Shown here: one piece after another, positions 8,256 to 16,401 of the stretch
Layout: each line of letters starts with the position of its first letter
Numbering within the stretch: the first letter of the stretch is position 1
NCBI RefSeq assembly: GCF_003634095.1
Contig: NZ_RBIR01000004.1
Span: forward strand, 310,001-374,000
Reading direction: 5' to 3'
Length of the DNA stretch: 64,000 bases
DNA from: Arthrobacter oryzae
GTDB lineage: Bacteria > Actinomycetota > Actinomycetes > Actinomycetales > Micrococcaceae
Made by a program: the position numbers and the translations under genes
Notes under the pieces: generated by a model
Told to the model about the DNA's origin: nothing
Seen by the model: only the letters and a program-made list of their open reading frames with translations
Database searches by the model: none

Positions 8256-8971
8256 GCCTGCGGCCGGATGCGGGTTGCTTCGAGCTTTTCCCGGACGGCC
8301 GGCAGATGCCGGCGGCTGATGGGAAGCTCGGCCCCGGCCACGGTGACGCTGGGCCGCGCCGCGGCGAGCTTCATCTGGCCGACGTGGCTCAGCGCGACCA
8401 GGTAGGAGCGGTGGATGCGCAGGAATCCGGCGTCGGCCCACTGCTGTTCGAGGTCGGCCAGCGGAACCCTGATGAGGTAGCTCGCATCGGCGGTGTGCAG
8501 CCGGGCGTAGTCGCCCTGCGCCTGGACGTAGGTGACGTCGTCGCGCCGGATCATCCTGGTGGTCCCGCCGAGGTCCACAGTGATCATCTCTGTCGCCGGG
8601 GTGCCGTCCTTGAGCAGTTCGCTGATGCGCCCAATCGACTTTGCGAGCCGCTCCGCGCGCACGGGTTTCAGGAGATAGTCCACGGCCGCGAGCTCGAACG
8701 CTTCCAGCGCGCAGTCCTCGTCCGCGGTCACGAAGACCACGGCGGGCGGACGGGCGCTGCGGGAAATGGCCCGGGCGATGTCCAGCCCGGACAGTGCCGG
8801 CATGTGGATGTCAAGGAAGACGGCGTCGACGTCCTCGGCTTCGAGGGCCCGCAGGGCCTCGGCGCCCGAGGACGCCCGGTGGATGGCACCGATCCGGTCG
8901 TCCCTGCCAAGCAGGAAGGCCAGTTCCTCGACGGCGGGGAGCTCGTCGTCGGCGACGAGGACATTTATCAT
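8252..8971 (-). CDS. LytTR-family response regulator
   Basis: A 239-residue two-component regulator. The receiver domain (about 1-115) has the acidic pair Asp-8/Asp-9, phospho-acceptor Asp-54 (VFLDIHMP), Thr-82 and Lys-102 (YLLKPV). The C-terminal half (about 132-235) is a LytTR DNA-binding domain with the typical VTYVQAQGDYARLHT and FLRIHRSYLVAL segments. LytTR regulators bind pairs of 9-bp direct repeats about 21 bp apart; such a pair lies at 10389-10418. The cognate kinase is encoded just upstream on the same strand. A TACGCT box 6 nt before its ATG suggests it also has its own leaderless transcript. Confidence 0.95.
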   Translation of the reverse strand: MINVLVADDELPAVEELAFLLGRDDRIGAIHRASSGAEALRALEAEDVDAVFLDIHMPALSGLDIARAISRSARPPAVVFVTADEDCALEAFELAAVDYLLKPVRAERLAKSIGRISELLKDGTPATEMITVDLGGTTRMIRRDDVTYVQAQGDYARLHTADASYLIRVPLADLEQQWADAGFLRIHRSYLVALSHVGQMKLAAARPSVTVAGAELPISRRHLPAVREKLEATRIRPQA

Positions 8972-8977
8972 GGCTCA

Positions 8978-8983
8978 AGCGTA
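8978..8983 (-). promoter_or_regulatory. -10 box for leaderless transcription of the LytTR regulator
   Basis: TACGCT on the minus strand ends 6 nt before the ATG at 8971, fitting a transcript that begins at the start codon. No -35 is evident. Confidence 0.5.
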
Positions 8984-9087
8984 CTGCCGCAGGCATTTTG
9001 ACCGGCTCAGGCCTCAGCCCGGCAGGGCGCAGGGAAGGCCGAAGGCAGCCACCTCCCGTTCCGGTCAGGCGGTGAGCCGGGCCGCGA

Positions 9088-10305
9088 TCAGGAGTCGTGC
9101 AGGGGCTGGGACTTGGGGATGCGCATGGTGATCAGGGTGCCCTCGCCGGGCGCCGTCTCGATCACGAGGCCGTGGTCGTCACCGTAGACCTGCCGCAGCC
9201 GGGCGTCGACGTTGCGCAGGCCCACGTGCTCGCCGTCGCTGTGCCCGGCAAGGACGGAACGCAGCTGCTCCGGGTCCATGCCCACGCCGTCGTCCTCGAT
9301 CGTCACTTCGGCGAACGCGCCCGAGTCGTTCGCCGTGATGGAGATGTGGCCCGGGCCCTCCTTGGCCTCCAGGCCGTGCCCGACGGCGTTTTCCACCAGG
9401 GGCTGCAGGCTCAGGAAGGGGATCACCGTGCTCAGCACCTCCGGAGCGATCCGCAGGCTCACCTGGACCCGGTCCCCGAACCGGGCCCGCTCCAGGAGCA
9501 GGTAACGGTCGATGCAGCGCAGTTCCTCGGCCAGGGTGGTGAAGTCGCCGTGGCGGCGGAAGGAGTAGCGGGTGAAATCGGCGAACTCCACCACGAGTTC
9601 CCGCGCCCGTACCGGATCTGTGTTGATGAAGGACGCGATCGCGTTGAGCGAGTTGTAGATAAAGTGCGGGCTGATCTGGGCGCGGAGGGCCCGGACCTCC
9701 GCCTCCATCAGGAGCGTGCGGTTGACGTCGAGTTCGGCAAGTTCCACCTGGGTGGCCACCCAGTCGGCAACCTCGCCGGTGGCACGGACCAAGCCGGCTC
9801 CTGCGGCCGGGGCGAAGGCCGCCACCACCCCGACAATCCGGGCCCCGGCCTTGATCGGGGCGATCACGACGGCGCGCTCCACCTCGGGAGTTAGCGCCCG
9901 GCCGCCTTCGCCGGCGGCGAGCAGCACCAGCTCGCCCGCCGGAATGACGGCGAGGTGGCCGCCGTCGAGCACCCTGGACGCGAGCCCCATCAGGGCCGGC
10001 CTGAGCTCCTCGCCGGCGCCGTCCCACGCGAGCACACCCGTGGTATCGGTAATGGCAAGGGCATCGCAGCCCAGGATGGTGCGCAGCTGCCGGCTGGCCT
10101 TGGCCGCACCGGCCGGGTTCAGGCCCGTCCGCAGGTACTGGCCGGCACGGGATGCGGCGTGGAGCGTCTTGTACGTGGCCCGCTCCGCGTCCGTGCCGAG
10201 GTCCCGGAAGGAACGAAGGACTTTCAGTCCCACGGCGACCACCACCGCAATCGCCATGGCGATCACCGCGACGGCGGCGGCGGTGAAGAGGGGAGAGTCC
10301 GGCAT
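9088..10305 (-). CDS. LytS/YehU-type sensor histidine kinase
   Basis: A 405-residue kinase: one N-terminal membrane helix (about 8-28), a GAF-like sensory region (about 60-185), a His_kinase domain with His-214 in the family motif QISPHFIYNSLNAI (about 210-223), and an HATPase domain with the N box at Asn-306 (LVENAVGHGLE), DDGVGMD (about 338-344) and GLRN. It lacks the multi-helix sensor of LytS/BtsS, so a soluble or cytoplasmic cue sensed by the GAF-like part is plausible. By analogy with BtsSR/YpdAB and LytST, which control pyruvate transporters, it may sense a monocarboxylate. The ATG lies 6 nt behind TAGGCT. Confidence 0.93.
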   Translation of the reverse strand: MPDSPLFTAAAVAVIAMAIAVVVAVGLKVLRSFRDLGTDAERATYKTLHAASRAGQYLRTGLNPAGAAKASRQLRTILGCDALAITDTTGVLAWDGAGEELRPALMGLASRVLDGGHLAVIPAGELVLLAAGEGGRALTPEVERAVVIAPIKAGARIVGVVAAFAPAAGAGLVRATGEVADWVATQVELAELDVNRTLLMEAEVRALRAQISPHFIYNSLNAIASFINTDPVRARELVVEFADFTRYSFRRHGDFTTLAEELRCIDRYLLLERARFGDRVQVSLRIAPEVLSTVIPFLSLQPLVENAVGHGLEAKEGPGHISITANDSGAFAEVTIEDDGVGMDPEQLRSVLAGHSDGEHVGLRNVDARLRQVYGDDHGLVIETAPGEGTLITMRIPKSQPLHDS

Positions 10306-10311
10306 GATGCC

Positions 10312-10317
10312 AGCCTA
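10312..10317 (-). promoter_or_regulatory. -10 box for leaderless transcription of the histidine kinase
   Basis: TAGGCT on the minus strand lies exactly 6 nt before the ATG at 10305. No recognisable -35 hexamer is present. Confidence 0.55.
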
Positions 10318-10388
10318 CCGTCGGTGCGGCGCCTGCCGGCGTTGAAGGCGGGGGCACCCAAATGGAACCCGGCCAGGCTCCCCGAGGC

Positions 10389-10418
10389 GCCGTTTGGCGC
10401 AGCATGGGGACCGTTGAG
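10389..10418. promoter_or_regulatory. Candidate LytTR binding site (9-bp direct repeats, 21-bp phase)
   Basis: GCCGTTTGG at 10389-10397 and ACCGTTGAG at 10410-10418 match the LytTR consensus ACMGTTNRK in all or all but one position and start exactly 21 bp apart, the spacing known for AgrA, BtsR and similar proteins. The site lies between the kinase/regulator genes and the divergent symporter operon. Confidence 0.6.
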
Positions 10419-10466
10419 CGACCCGGAAGGGGCAGGATCTGGAACCGGACGCACCGCTCGGCGCAC

Positions 10467-10482
10467 AGTGATTGCAGTCACA
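10467..10482. promoter_or_regulatory. Candidate CRP/GlxR-type operator upstream of the acetate symporter operon
   Basis: AGTGATTGCAGTCACA matches TGTGA-N6-TCACA in 9 of 10 defined positions. It lies 75 bp before the DUF485 start. CRP-family control of acetate uptake genes is known in Corynebacterium (GlxR); here it is an inference from the motif. Confidence 0.55.
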
Positions 10483-10556
10483 CCGGCGGGATGGGTTGTT
10501 CCCGAAGCCCACGGCAGCCGGCGGGGCGACTCGCCAGTCTCAATGAGGAGGAACCG

Positions 10557-10937
10557 ATGGGTCACGACGCCCAGGAAACGGACGCAGCGGCGGCCGTGGA
10601 CTTCAAGGAAGTCCAAGCGACGGAACAGTTCCAGGAACTGCGCAAACGTCACCGCAGCTTTGTCTTCCCGCTGTCCATTGCATTCCTGCTGTGGTACTTC
10701 GCCTATGTCCTGCTGGCCGACTATGCGGTGGAATTCATGTCCATCAAGGTCTGGGGCAACATCAACGTCGGCCTGATTCTGGGCCTGCTGCAGTTCATTT
10801 CCACGTTCGCCATCACCGCATGGTACGTCAGCTACTCGAACCGCAAGCTGGACCCGATTGCCGCCGAAATCCGCGGTGAAATCGAAGGCCACGAATTCGA
10901 CAAACACGGCAACCAGGCAGGACGGACAGCCAAATGA
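10557..10937 (+). CDS. DUF485 membrane protein, partner of ActP-like symporter
   Basis: A 126-residue protein with an acidic N-terminus, a short basic RKRHRSFVFP stretch (about 32-41) and two membrane helices (about 39-60 and 72-95), the standard DUF485 architecture. DUF485 genes (yjcH in E. coli) lie immediately upstream of acetate permease actP and probably aid its assembly or function. ATG 10557 has an excellent GAGGAGG 5-6 nt upstream. Its TGA overlaps the next ATG as ATGA. Confidence 0.92.
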   Translation: MGHDAQETDAAAAVDFKEVQATEQFQELRKRHRSFVFPLSIAFLLWYFAYVLLADYAVEFMSIKVWGNINVGLILGLLQFISTFAITAWYVSYSNRKLDPIAAEIRGEIEGHEFDKHGNQAGRTAK

Positions 10938-12550
10938 CACTCACAGTCCCCGCGGTCAACGTCGCCGCACTCAAAGACACCACCCTGCTGAACATGGGAA
11001 TTTTCGCCGTGTTCGTCGCGATCACCATGGTGATCGTGATCAAGGCCAGCCGCAACAACAAGACGGCGGCCGACTACTATGCCGCCGGGCGTTCCTTCAC
11101 CGGCCCGCAGAACGGCACCGCGATCGCCGGTGATTACCTCTCCGCGGCATCGTTCCTGGGCATTACCGGCGCCATCGCCATCAATGGCTACGACGGTTTC
11201 ATGTACTCCATCGGCTTCCTCGTCGCATGGCTTGTCGCGTTGCTCCTCGTCGCGGAGCTGCTCCGCAACACCGGCAAGTTCACCATGGCCGACGTGCTCT
11301 CCTTCCGGCTCAAGCAACGTCCCGTGCGCATCGCGGCCGCCATCTCTACCCTGGCCGTCTGCTTCTTCTACCTGCTGGCCCAGATGGCCGGTGCCGGCAG
11401 CCTCATTTCGCTGCTGCTGGGCATCAGCGACTGGGGCGGACAAGCCCTGGTAATCGTCGTCGTCGGCGCCCTGATGATCATGTACGTCCTGATCGGGGGT
11501 ATGAAGGGCACCACCTGGGTGCAGATCATCAAGGCCATGCTCCTGATCGCCGGGGCCGCCGTGATGACCTTCTGGGTCCTCGCGATCTACGGCTTCAATC
11601 TCTCCGACCTGCTGGGAGGGGCGGTGGAAACCTCGGGCAACCCGAACCTGCTCAACCCGGGACTGCAGTACGGCAAGACCGAGACCTCCAAGCTGGACTT
11701 CATGTCCCTCGCCCTGGCCCTCGTTCTCGGCACCGCAGCCCTGCCGCACGTGCTCATGCGGTTTTACACCGTCCCCACAGCCAAGGAAGCCCGCAAGTCC
11801 GTGGTGTGGTCCATCTGGCTGATCGGCATCTTCTACCTCTTCACCCTGGTGCTGGGCTACGGCGCCGCGGCGCTGGTGGGCGCCGACACCATCAAGGCTG
11901 CTCCGGGCGGCGTCAACTCGGCCGCGCCGCTGCTCGCCTTCCACCTCGGCGGCCCGCTGCTCCTGGGCTTCATCTCGGCAGTGGCCTTCGCGACCATCCT
12001 GGCCGTCGTCGCCGGCCTCACCATTACCGCGGCGGCATCCTTCGCGCACGACATCTACGCCAGCGTGATCGCCAAGGGCAAGGCCGACGCCGCCACCGAG
12101 GTCAAGGTGGCCCGCCGCACCGTCGTGGTGATCGGACTGCTGGCCATCGCCGGCGGCATCTTCGCCAACGGACAGAACGTCGCGTTCCTCGTGGCGCTCG
12201 CCTTCGCCGTGGCGGCCTCGGCCAATCTTCCGACCATCCTCTACTCGCTGTTCTGGCGCCGGTTCACCACCCGCGGCGCCCTGTGGAGCATGTACGGCGG
12301 GTTGTCCGCCGCCATCATCTTGATTGCGCTCTCCCCGGTGGTCTCGGGCGCCAAGACGTCGATGATCCCCGGCGCCAACTTCGCGGTCTTTCCGCTGAGC
12401 AATCCGGGCATCGTCTCCATTCCGCTTGCGTTCTTCCTGGGCTGGCTCGGCACGGTCCTGGACAAGCGGAAGGAAGATGTCACGAAGCAGGCCGAAATGG
12501 AGGTCCGTTCCCTGACCGGTGTGGGTGCCGAAAAGGCCACCAGCCACTAG
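10934..12550 (+). CDS. actP: Cation/acetate symporter, ActP-like
   Basis: A 538-residue sodium:solute symporter with about 13 membrane helices. DYYAAGRSFTGPQNGTAIAG and DYLSAASFLGITG near residues 45-80 and LPHVLMRFYTVPTAKEARKS near 268-287 are diagnostic of the ActP/MctC branch that imports acetate and related monocarboxylates. The start overlaps the DUF485 stop, so the two are coupled. The upstream region has LytTR-like and CRP-like sites, suggesting dual control by the neighbouring two-component system and carbon status. A long hairpin terminates the operon. The exact substrate (acetate, pyruvate or propionate) is not decided by sequence. Confidence 0.93.
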   Translation: MTLTVPAVNVAALKDTTLLNMGIFAVFVAITMVIVIKASRNNKTAADYYAAGRSFTGPQNGTAIAGDYLSAASFLGITGAIAINGYDGFMYSIGFLVAWLVALLLVAELLRNTGKFTMADVLSFRLKQRPVRIAAAISTLAVCFFYLLAQMAGAGSLISLLLGISDWGGQALVIVVVGALMIMYVLIGGMKGTTWVQIIKAMLLIAGAAVMTFWVLAIYGFNLSDLLGGAVETSGNPNLLNPGLQYGKTETSKLDFMSLALALVLGTAALPHVLMRFYTVPTAKEARKSVVWSIWLIGIFYLFTLVLGYGAAALVGADTIKAAPGGVNSAAPLLAFHLGGPLLLGFISAVAFATILAVVAGLTITAAASFAHDIYASVIAKGKADAATEVKVARRTVVVIGLLAIAGGIFANGQNVAFLVALAFAVAASANLPTILYSLFWRRFTTRGALWSMYGGLSAAIILIALSPVVSGAKTSMIPGANFAVFPLSNPGIVSIPLAFFLGWLGTVLDKRKEDVTKQAEMEVRSLTGVGAEKATSH

Positions 12551-12598
12551 GCGGCCGGCATTCCGCGCGCCTGATCGGGCGCCGGGCCGTGTTCCATC

Positions 12599-12638
12599 AC
12601 AGGGGAGCTCCCGTGCAGCAGCACGGGAGCTCCCCTGT
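12599..12638. terminator. Bidirectional terminator hairpin after actP
   Basis: ACAGGGGAGCTCCCGTGC (12599-12616) and GCACGGGAGCTCCCCTGT (12621-12638) are perfectly complementary, an 18-bp stem with an AGCA loop. It lies between convergent genes. No T-run follows, as is common in actinobacteria. Confidence 0.85.
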
Positions 12639-12667
12639 AATGCGGGCCCGTCGCCCGATCCCGGAGG

Positions 12668-13366
12668 TCAGCTCTGCGGGCGCAGCCGAATGCTGACCAT
12701 TTTCAGCTCTTGCAGGCCCTCGAACCGGTAGACCAGCTCCACTCTCTTGGTGTCGCAGTCGATGGAGCCGGCGACGTCGGCCGAGTTGGACCCGTCCTTG
12801 GACCTGACGTTGACGCTGGAATAGATCGGTTTGCAGCTGCCGTCCAGCCCCAGGCCTTGCACCCCGAGGGTGAACTCCTCCTGCGACAGCTTCTCCTTGA
12901 GGGCCGGGTCCAAGTAGTTTTCATAGGCGTTCGTGACATCGCCGGCGATGATCAACCTGGTGAAATCGTCCGCGAGGCCACGGGCCTGGTTCGTGGCTCC
13001 GCCCACCACGTTGATCAGGATGACGCCACCGACCGTCACCACCAGCAGGAGAGTGCCGAGGATCCCCAGCACGATCCACAGGGCTTTGCGGCTCTTTTTC
13101 CGCGGCGGCCGTCCCGGTCTCCCGTAGGGCACCGCTCCGGCGGCAGGCGGGGGATAGGCGGGCGGGGGATAGGCGGGCGCCGTTGCGGCGCTGGCCGGCG
13201 GGGGATAGGCGGGTGCCGTTCCCGATCCGGGTGGACCGGACTGGGCAGGATAGGACGGGGCCGCATAGTAGGGAATGGGAGGCTGCCCGGCAGGGGGGTG
13301 ACCTGCCGACGGTTCATGCCCGGGCTGCGGCGGCACCAGGCGGTGCGGTTCCTCTGGACTGCTCAC
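12668..13366 (-). CDS. Membrane-anchored protein with Pro/Tyr-rich N-terminus, unknown function
   Basis: A 232-residue protein: a Pro/Ala/Tyr-rich N-terminal region with repeated PAYPPPA units (about 25-90), a basic RPPRKKSRKA patch, one membrane helix (about 104-125) and an extracellular domain of about 110 residues. The domain (ARGLADDFTRLIIAGDVTNA and CKPIYSSVNVRSKDG) resembles DUF4878/lumazine-binding-like stress-response domains seen in actinobacterial lipoproteins, but I am not sure of the family. GTG 13366 is preferred because GGAAAGG lies 8 nt upstream; an in-frame GTG at 13399 lacks one. It converges on actP. Confidence 0.75.
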   Translation of the reverse strand: MSSPEEPHRLVPPQPGHEPSAGHPPAGQPPIPYYAAPSYPAQSGPPGSGTAPAYPPPASAATAPAYPPPAYPPPAAGAVPYGRPGRPPRKKSRKALWIVLGILGTLLLVVTVGGVILINVVGGATNQARGLADDFTRLIIAGDVTNAYENYLDPALKEKLSQEEFTLGVQGLGLDGSCKPIYSSVNVRSKDGSNSADVAGSIDCDTKRVELVYRFEGLQELKMVSIRLRPQS

Positions 13367-13543
13367 TGTTCCAGCCTTTCCGGCAGCCGAGACAGCCACT
13401 GCCCGTTATGCAGGGTCGCGTCTGCGGACCCGGCGGGGACCCCAACGGACACAGCCTAGCGCCGCGGCTCCCCACCGCACAGGGCACAAAAGCACATCAT
13501 CGGCGCAGGCCGCTGACGCCTAACAGCCGGGCGGCGGTGCTGG

Positions 13544-14017
13544 TCAGTTTTCGGCGGATCCGCGTTCGAGCAGGGGCTGGATCCGGAACGGGATCAGCTC
13601 ACCCATCGCCAGTGCGGTGTCGGTCCGGTCCACACCGTCGCAGGCCAGGATTTTGCCGTTGATCCGGAACAGGTCCTCGGCGTCCAGCGCCACAACCCGC
13701 AGGAGCAGATCGGCCGAGCCCGTCAGGCCGTAGCCTTCCAGGATTTCCGGAATGCCGGCAAGCTCCACCGCCAAGGGGCCCAGCTTCTGCTGCTGGACAT
13801 GGACGGAAATGAATGCCATCAGCGGGTACCCCAGGGACGCCGGATTGATGCGTCGCTCGAAGGACAGGAACACGTGCTTCTTCTCCAGCTGCGCCATCCT
13901 GGCCTGGACCGTATTGCGCGACAATCCGAGCTTTTGGGCCAGGGCAACCACGGTCCGCCGGGGGTCCTGCGCCATGGCCGAAAGCAGGCGAGTGTCAGTG
14001 CCATCCAAAGGTTGCAT
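13544..14017 (-). CDS. Lrp/AsnC-family transcriptional regulator, probable regulator of the bkd operon
   Basis: A 157-residue regulator with an N-terminal winged helix-turn-helix (RRTVVALAQKLGLSRNTVQA, about 20-40) and a C-terminal RAM ligand-binding domain (about 65-150). It diverges from the branched-chain 2-oxoacid dehydrogenase operon, the same position as BkdR in Pseudomonas, and so probably responds to a branched-chain amino acid. ATG 14017 was chosen over 14035 because TAATCT at 14026-14031 lies 8 nt upstream, consistent with a leaderless transcript, and because MQPLDGTDTRLL is the typical start. A perfect CRP-type palindrome lies in the shared promoter region. Confidence 0.92.
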   Translation of the reverse strand: MQPLDGTDTRLLSAMAQDPRRTVVALAQKLGLSRNTVQARMAQLEKKHVFLSFERRINPASLGYPLMAFISVHVQQQKLGPLAVELAGIPEILEGYGLTGSADLLLRVVALDAEDLFRINGKILACDGVDRTDTALAMGELIPFRIQPLLERGSAEN

Positions 14018-14025
14018 AATGCGCA

Positions 14026-14031
14026 AGATTA
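14026..14031 (-). promoter_or_regulatory. -10 box for the Lrp-family regulator
   Basis: TAATCT on the minus strand, 8 nt before the ATG at 14017, suggests a nearly leaderless transcript. A TTGC...GCAA partial palindrome overlaps the start codon (14013-14027) and could be an autoregulatory site. Confidence 0.45.
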
Positions 14032-14100
14032 GCACGGTCGCTGACCGTCAAACAGTGCATACTGCTCAATAATTTTGAGGGTAGTTGTGCCCGATGAGCA

Positions 14101-14118
14101 TTGTGAGTAGGGTCACAA
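14101..14118. promoter_or_regulatory. Perfect CRP/GlxR-type operator between lrp and the bkd operon
   Basis: TTGTGAGTAGGGTCACAA contains TGTGA-N6-TCACA without mismatch, and the outer T/A pair also matches. It lies 84 bp from the Lrp start and 83 bp from the E1alpha start. CRP-family proteins (GlxR, Mtb CRP) bind this sequence. Confidence 0.75.
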
Positions 14119-14200
14119 ATATCCGGGGCAACGGCGCCCGGGCGGCTGGCGCGCCGCGGGATCACGAGTCCTGCGAGCCCCGGTCAGACGACGTCAGAAG

Positions 14201-15391
14201 GTGCGGACAACAGTGTTTACCGACGACGCGGGCAAGGGCGGCATTTCCGCCGGGGGCCCCGGGAACAGTGAAAATTCAGCGAGGCGGACGGGCGGCGATC
14301 TCGTCCAGCTCATCACTCCGGCGGGTGAGCGCATCAGTCATCCGGAGTTCGATGCCTGGCTCCAGGACGTCAGTGACGAGCAGCTTGGCTCGCTCTATGA
14401 GGACATGGTGGTCATCCGGCGGATCGATGCCGAGGCCACGGCCCTCCAGCGGCAGGGCGAACTCGCCCTCTGGCCGCCGCTGCTCGGCCAGGAAGCATCC
14501 CAGATCGGCTCGGCCCGCGCGCTGCGCGAGGACGACTTTGTCTTCCCCAGCTACCGCGACAACGGTGTCGCCTACTGCCGGGGAGTGAAGCCGGAGGACC
14601 TGGTCCGCGCCTGGCGGGGCAACGCGTCCGCCGGCTGGGACCCGTTCACGGTCAACGTCGCCACCCAGCAGATCATCATCGGCGCGCAGAGCCTGCACGC
14701 CACCGGCTATGCCATGGGCATCCAGAACGACGGCGCCGACGCCGTCGCGGTGGCCTATTTCGGCGACGGCGCCACGAGCGAGGGCGACGTGAACGAGGCC
14801 ATGGTCTTCGCTGCGAGCTTCCAGGCGCCGGTGGTCTTCTTCTGCCAGAACAACCACTGGGCCATTTCGGAACCCGTCCGGCTGCAGTCCCATATTCAGC
14901 TTGCGGACCGGGCCTCCGGCTTCGGCATCCCCAGCATGCGGGTGGACGGAAACGACGTCCTCGCCGTCATGGCAGCCACCCGCATCGCGCTGGACCGTGC
15001 GCGGCACGGCGGCGGACCCACCTTCATCGAGGCTGTCACCTACCGGATGGGCCCGCACACGACGGCGGATGATCCCACCCGCTACCGGGATGCCAACGAG
15101 CTTGAGGACTGGGCCGCCAAGGACCCGATCAGCCGGCTGAAAGCGCTGCTGGAGCGCAAGGGACTGCTGACCGCGGACTTTGAGGCCGCCGTCGCAGCTC
15201 AAGCCGACGCGGTGGCCAAAGATCTGCGGGCCGGAACCATCAACATGCCCGAGCCGCAGCCGCTGGACATCTTCAAGCACGTCTACAGCACGCCCAACTC
15301 CTGGCTGGACCGCCAGCAGGACCACTACTCCCGCTACCTGGCTTCCTTCGGCGATCCCGCAGAAGCCGCTTCTGAAGAAGGTGCACGCTGA
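14201..15391 (+). CDS. bkdA: Branched-chain 2-oxoacid dehydrogenase E1 component, alpha subunit
   Basis: A 396-residue thiamine-diphosphate enzyme subunit that decarboxylates the 2-oxoacids of Leu, Ile and Val with E1beta. The ThDP motif is clear near residues 188-220: GDGATSEGDVNEAMVFAA followed by CQNNHWAIS. The segment RMGPHTTADDPTRYRD holds the phosphorylation-loop region of the family. The first about 45 residues are variable. The GTG at 14201 has only a weak AGAAG upstream; a second GTG at 14213 is an alternative. The stop overlaps the next ATG. Assignment to branched-chain rather than pyruvate substrate follows from the alpha/beta E1 type, the Lrp regulator and the adjacent leucine operon. 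Confidence 0.88.
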   Translation: MRTTVFTDDAGKGGISAGGPGNSENSARRTGGDLVQLITPAGERISHPEFDAWLQDVSDEQLGSLYEDMVVIRRIDAEATALQRQGELALWPPLLGQEASQIGSARALREDDFVFPSYRDNGVAYCRGVKPEDLVRAWRGNASAGWDPFTVNVATQQIIIGAQSLHATGYAMGIQNDGADAVAVAYFGDGATSEGDVNEAMVFAASFQAPVVFFCQNNHWAISEPVRLQSHIQLADRASGFGIPSMRVDGNDVLAVMAATRIALDRARHGGGPTFIEAVTYRMGPHTTADDPTRYRDANELEDWAAKDPISRLKALLERKGLLTADFEAAVAAQADAVAKDLRAGTINMPEPQPLDIFKHVYSTPNSWLDRQQDHYSRYLASFGDPAEAASEEGAR

Positions 15392-16401
15392 TGACGCAGA
15401 TGACCTTTGCCCGAGCCATCAATTCGGGCCTGCGCAAGTCCCTCGAAAACGATCCCAAGGTAATCCTGATGGGGGAGGACATCGGCGCCCTCGGCGGCGT
15501 GTTCCGCGTCACCGACGGACTGCAGAAAGACTTCGGCACGCACCGCGTCGTGGACACGCCGCTGGCCGAATCCGGCATCATGGGCACCGCCGTCGGCCTG
15601 GCCTACCGCGGCTACCGGCCGGTGGTGGAGATCCAGTTCGACGGATTCATCTACCCCGCGTTCGACCAGATCGTCAGCCAGGTCGCCAAGATGCACTACC
15701 GCACCCAGGGCGCGGTCAAGATGCCCATCACCATCCGCGTCCCGTTCGGCGGCGGCATCGGCTCCCCGGAACACCACTCCGAATCGCCCGAGGCCTACTT
15801 CACCCACACCTCGGGGCTGCGCGTCATCAGCGTCTCCAACCCCCAGGACGCCTACACGATGATCCAGCAGGCCATCGCCTCCGACGATCCCGTCCTGTAC
15901 TTCGAGCCCAAGCGGCGCTACCACGACAAGGGCGAGGTGGACGAGTCCAGCGACCTCGCCGCCGCCTTGTCGATGGAAAAGGCCCGAGTGGTCACCGAGG
16001 GCAAGGACGTCACCCTCGTGGCGTACGGCCCGCTCGTCAAGACCGCCCGGGACGCCGCCCTCGCCGCGGCGGACGAAGGCGTGTCGGTTGAAGTCATCGA
16101 CCTCCGGTCACTGGCCCCGCTGGACTTCGTGACCCTGGAGGCCTCGGTCCGCAAGACCGGCCGTCTGGTCATCACGCACGAGGCCGGCCAGTCCGGCGGA
16201 CTCGGCGCCGAGGTTGCCGCGAGCATCACCGAACGCTGCTTCTACCACCTCGAAGCCGCCCCCGTCCGGGTGACCGGCTTCGACGTTCCGTACCCGTACT
16301 CCAAGCTGGAAATGCACCACCTGCCGGGCCTCGACAGGATTCTCGACGGCGTCGACCGTGCCCTGGGCCGCCCCAACTCCCTCAGCGGGCTGGAAGGATG
16401 A
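15391..16401 (+). CDS. bkdB: Branched-chain 2-oxoacid dehydrogenase E1 component, beta subunit
   Basis: A 336-residue E1beta subunit (transketolase pyrimidine-binding plus C-terminal domains). MGEDIGALGGVFRVTDGL near residues 27-44 contains the catalytic-site Glu, and RVPFGGGIGSPEHHSES near 113-129 is typical. It completes the heterotetrameric E1 with the preceding gene. The start overlaps the E1alpha stop (TGATG) and its own stop overlaps the E2 start (ATGA), so all three subunits are coupled. Confidence 0.9.
   Translation: MTQMTFARAINSGLRKSLENDPKVILMGEDIGALGGVFRVTDGLQKDFGTHRVVDTPLAESGIMGTAVGLAYRGYRPVVEIQFDGFIYPAFDQIVSQVAKMHYRTQGAVKMPITIRVPFGGGIGSPEHHSESPEAYFTHTSGLRVISVSNPQDAYTMIQQAIASDDPVLYFEPKRRYHDKGEVDESSDLAAALSMEKARVVTEGKDVTLVAYGPLVKTARDAALAAADEGVSVEVIDLRSLAPLDFVTLEASVRKTGRLVITHEAGQSGGLGAEVAASITERCFYHLEAAPVRVTGFDVPYPYSKLEMHHLPGLDRILDGVDRALGRPNSLSGLEG

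Noticed and set aside
10832..12547. Long open frame on the minus strand opposite actP (and similar ones opposite cdsA/frr, the carboxylase genes, infB and the HNH gene)
   Set aside because: High third-position GC in the real genes produces long antisense frames. The antisense products are low-complexity (Gly/His/Asp/Arg-rich) with no family motif, and the sense proteins are clearly recognisable.
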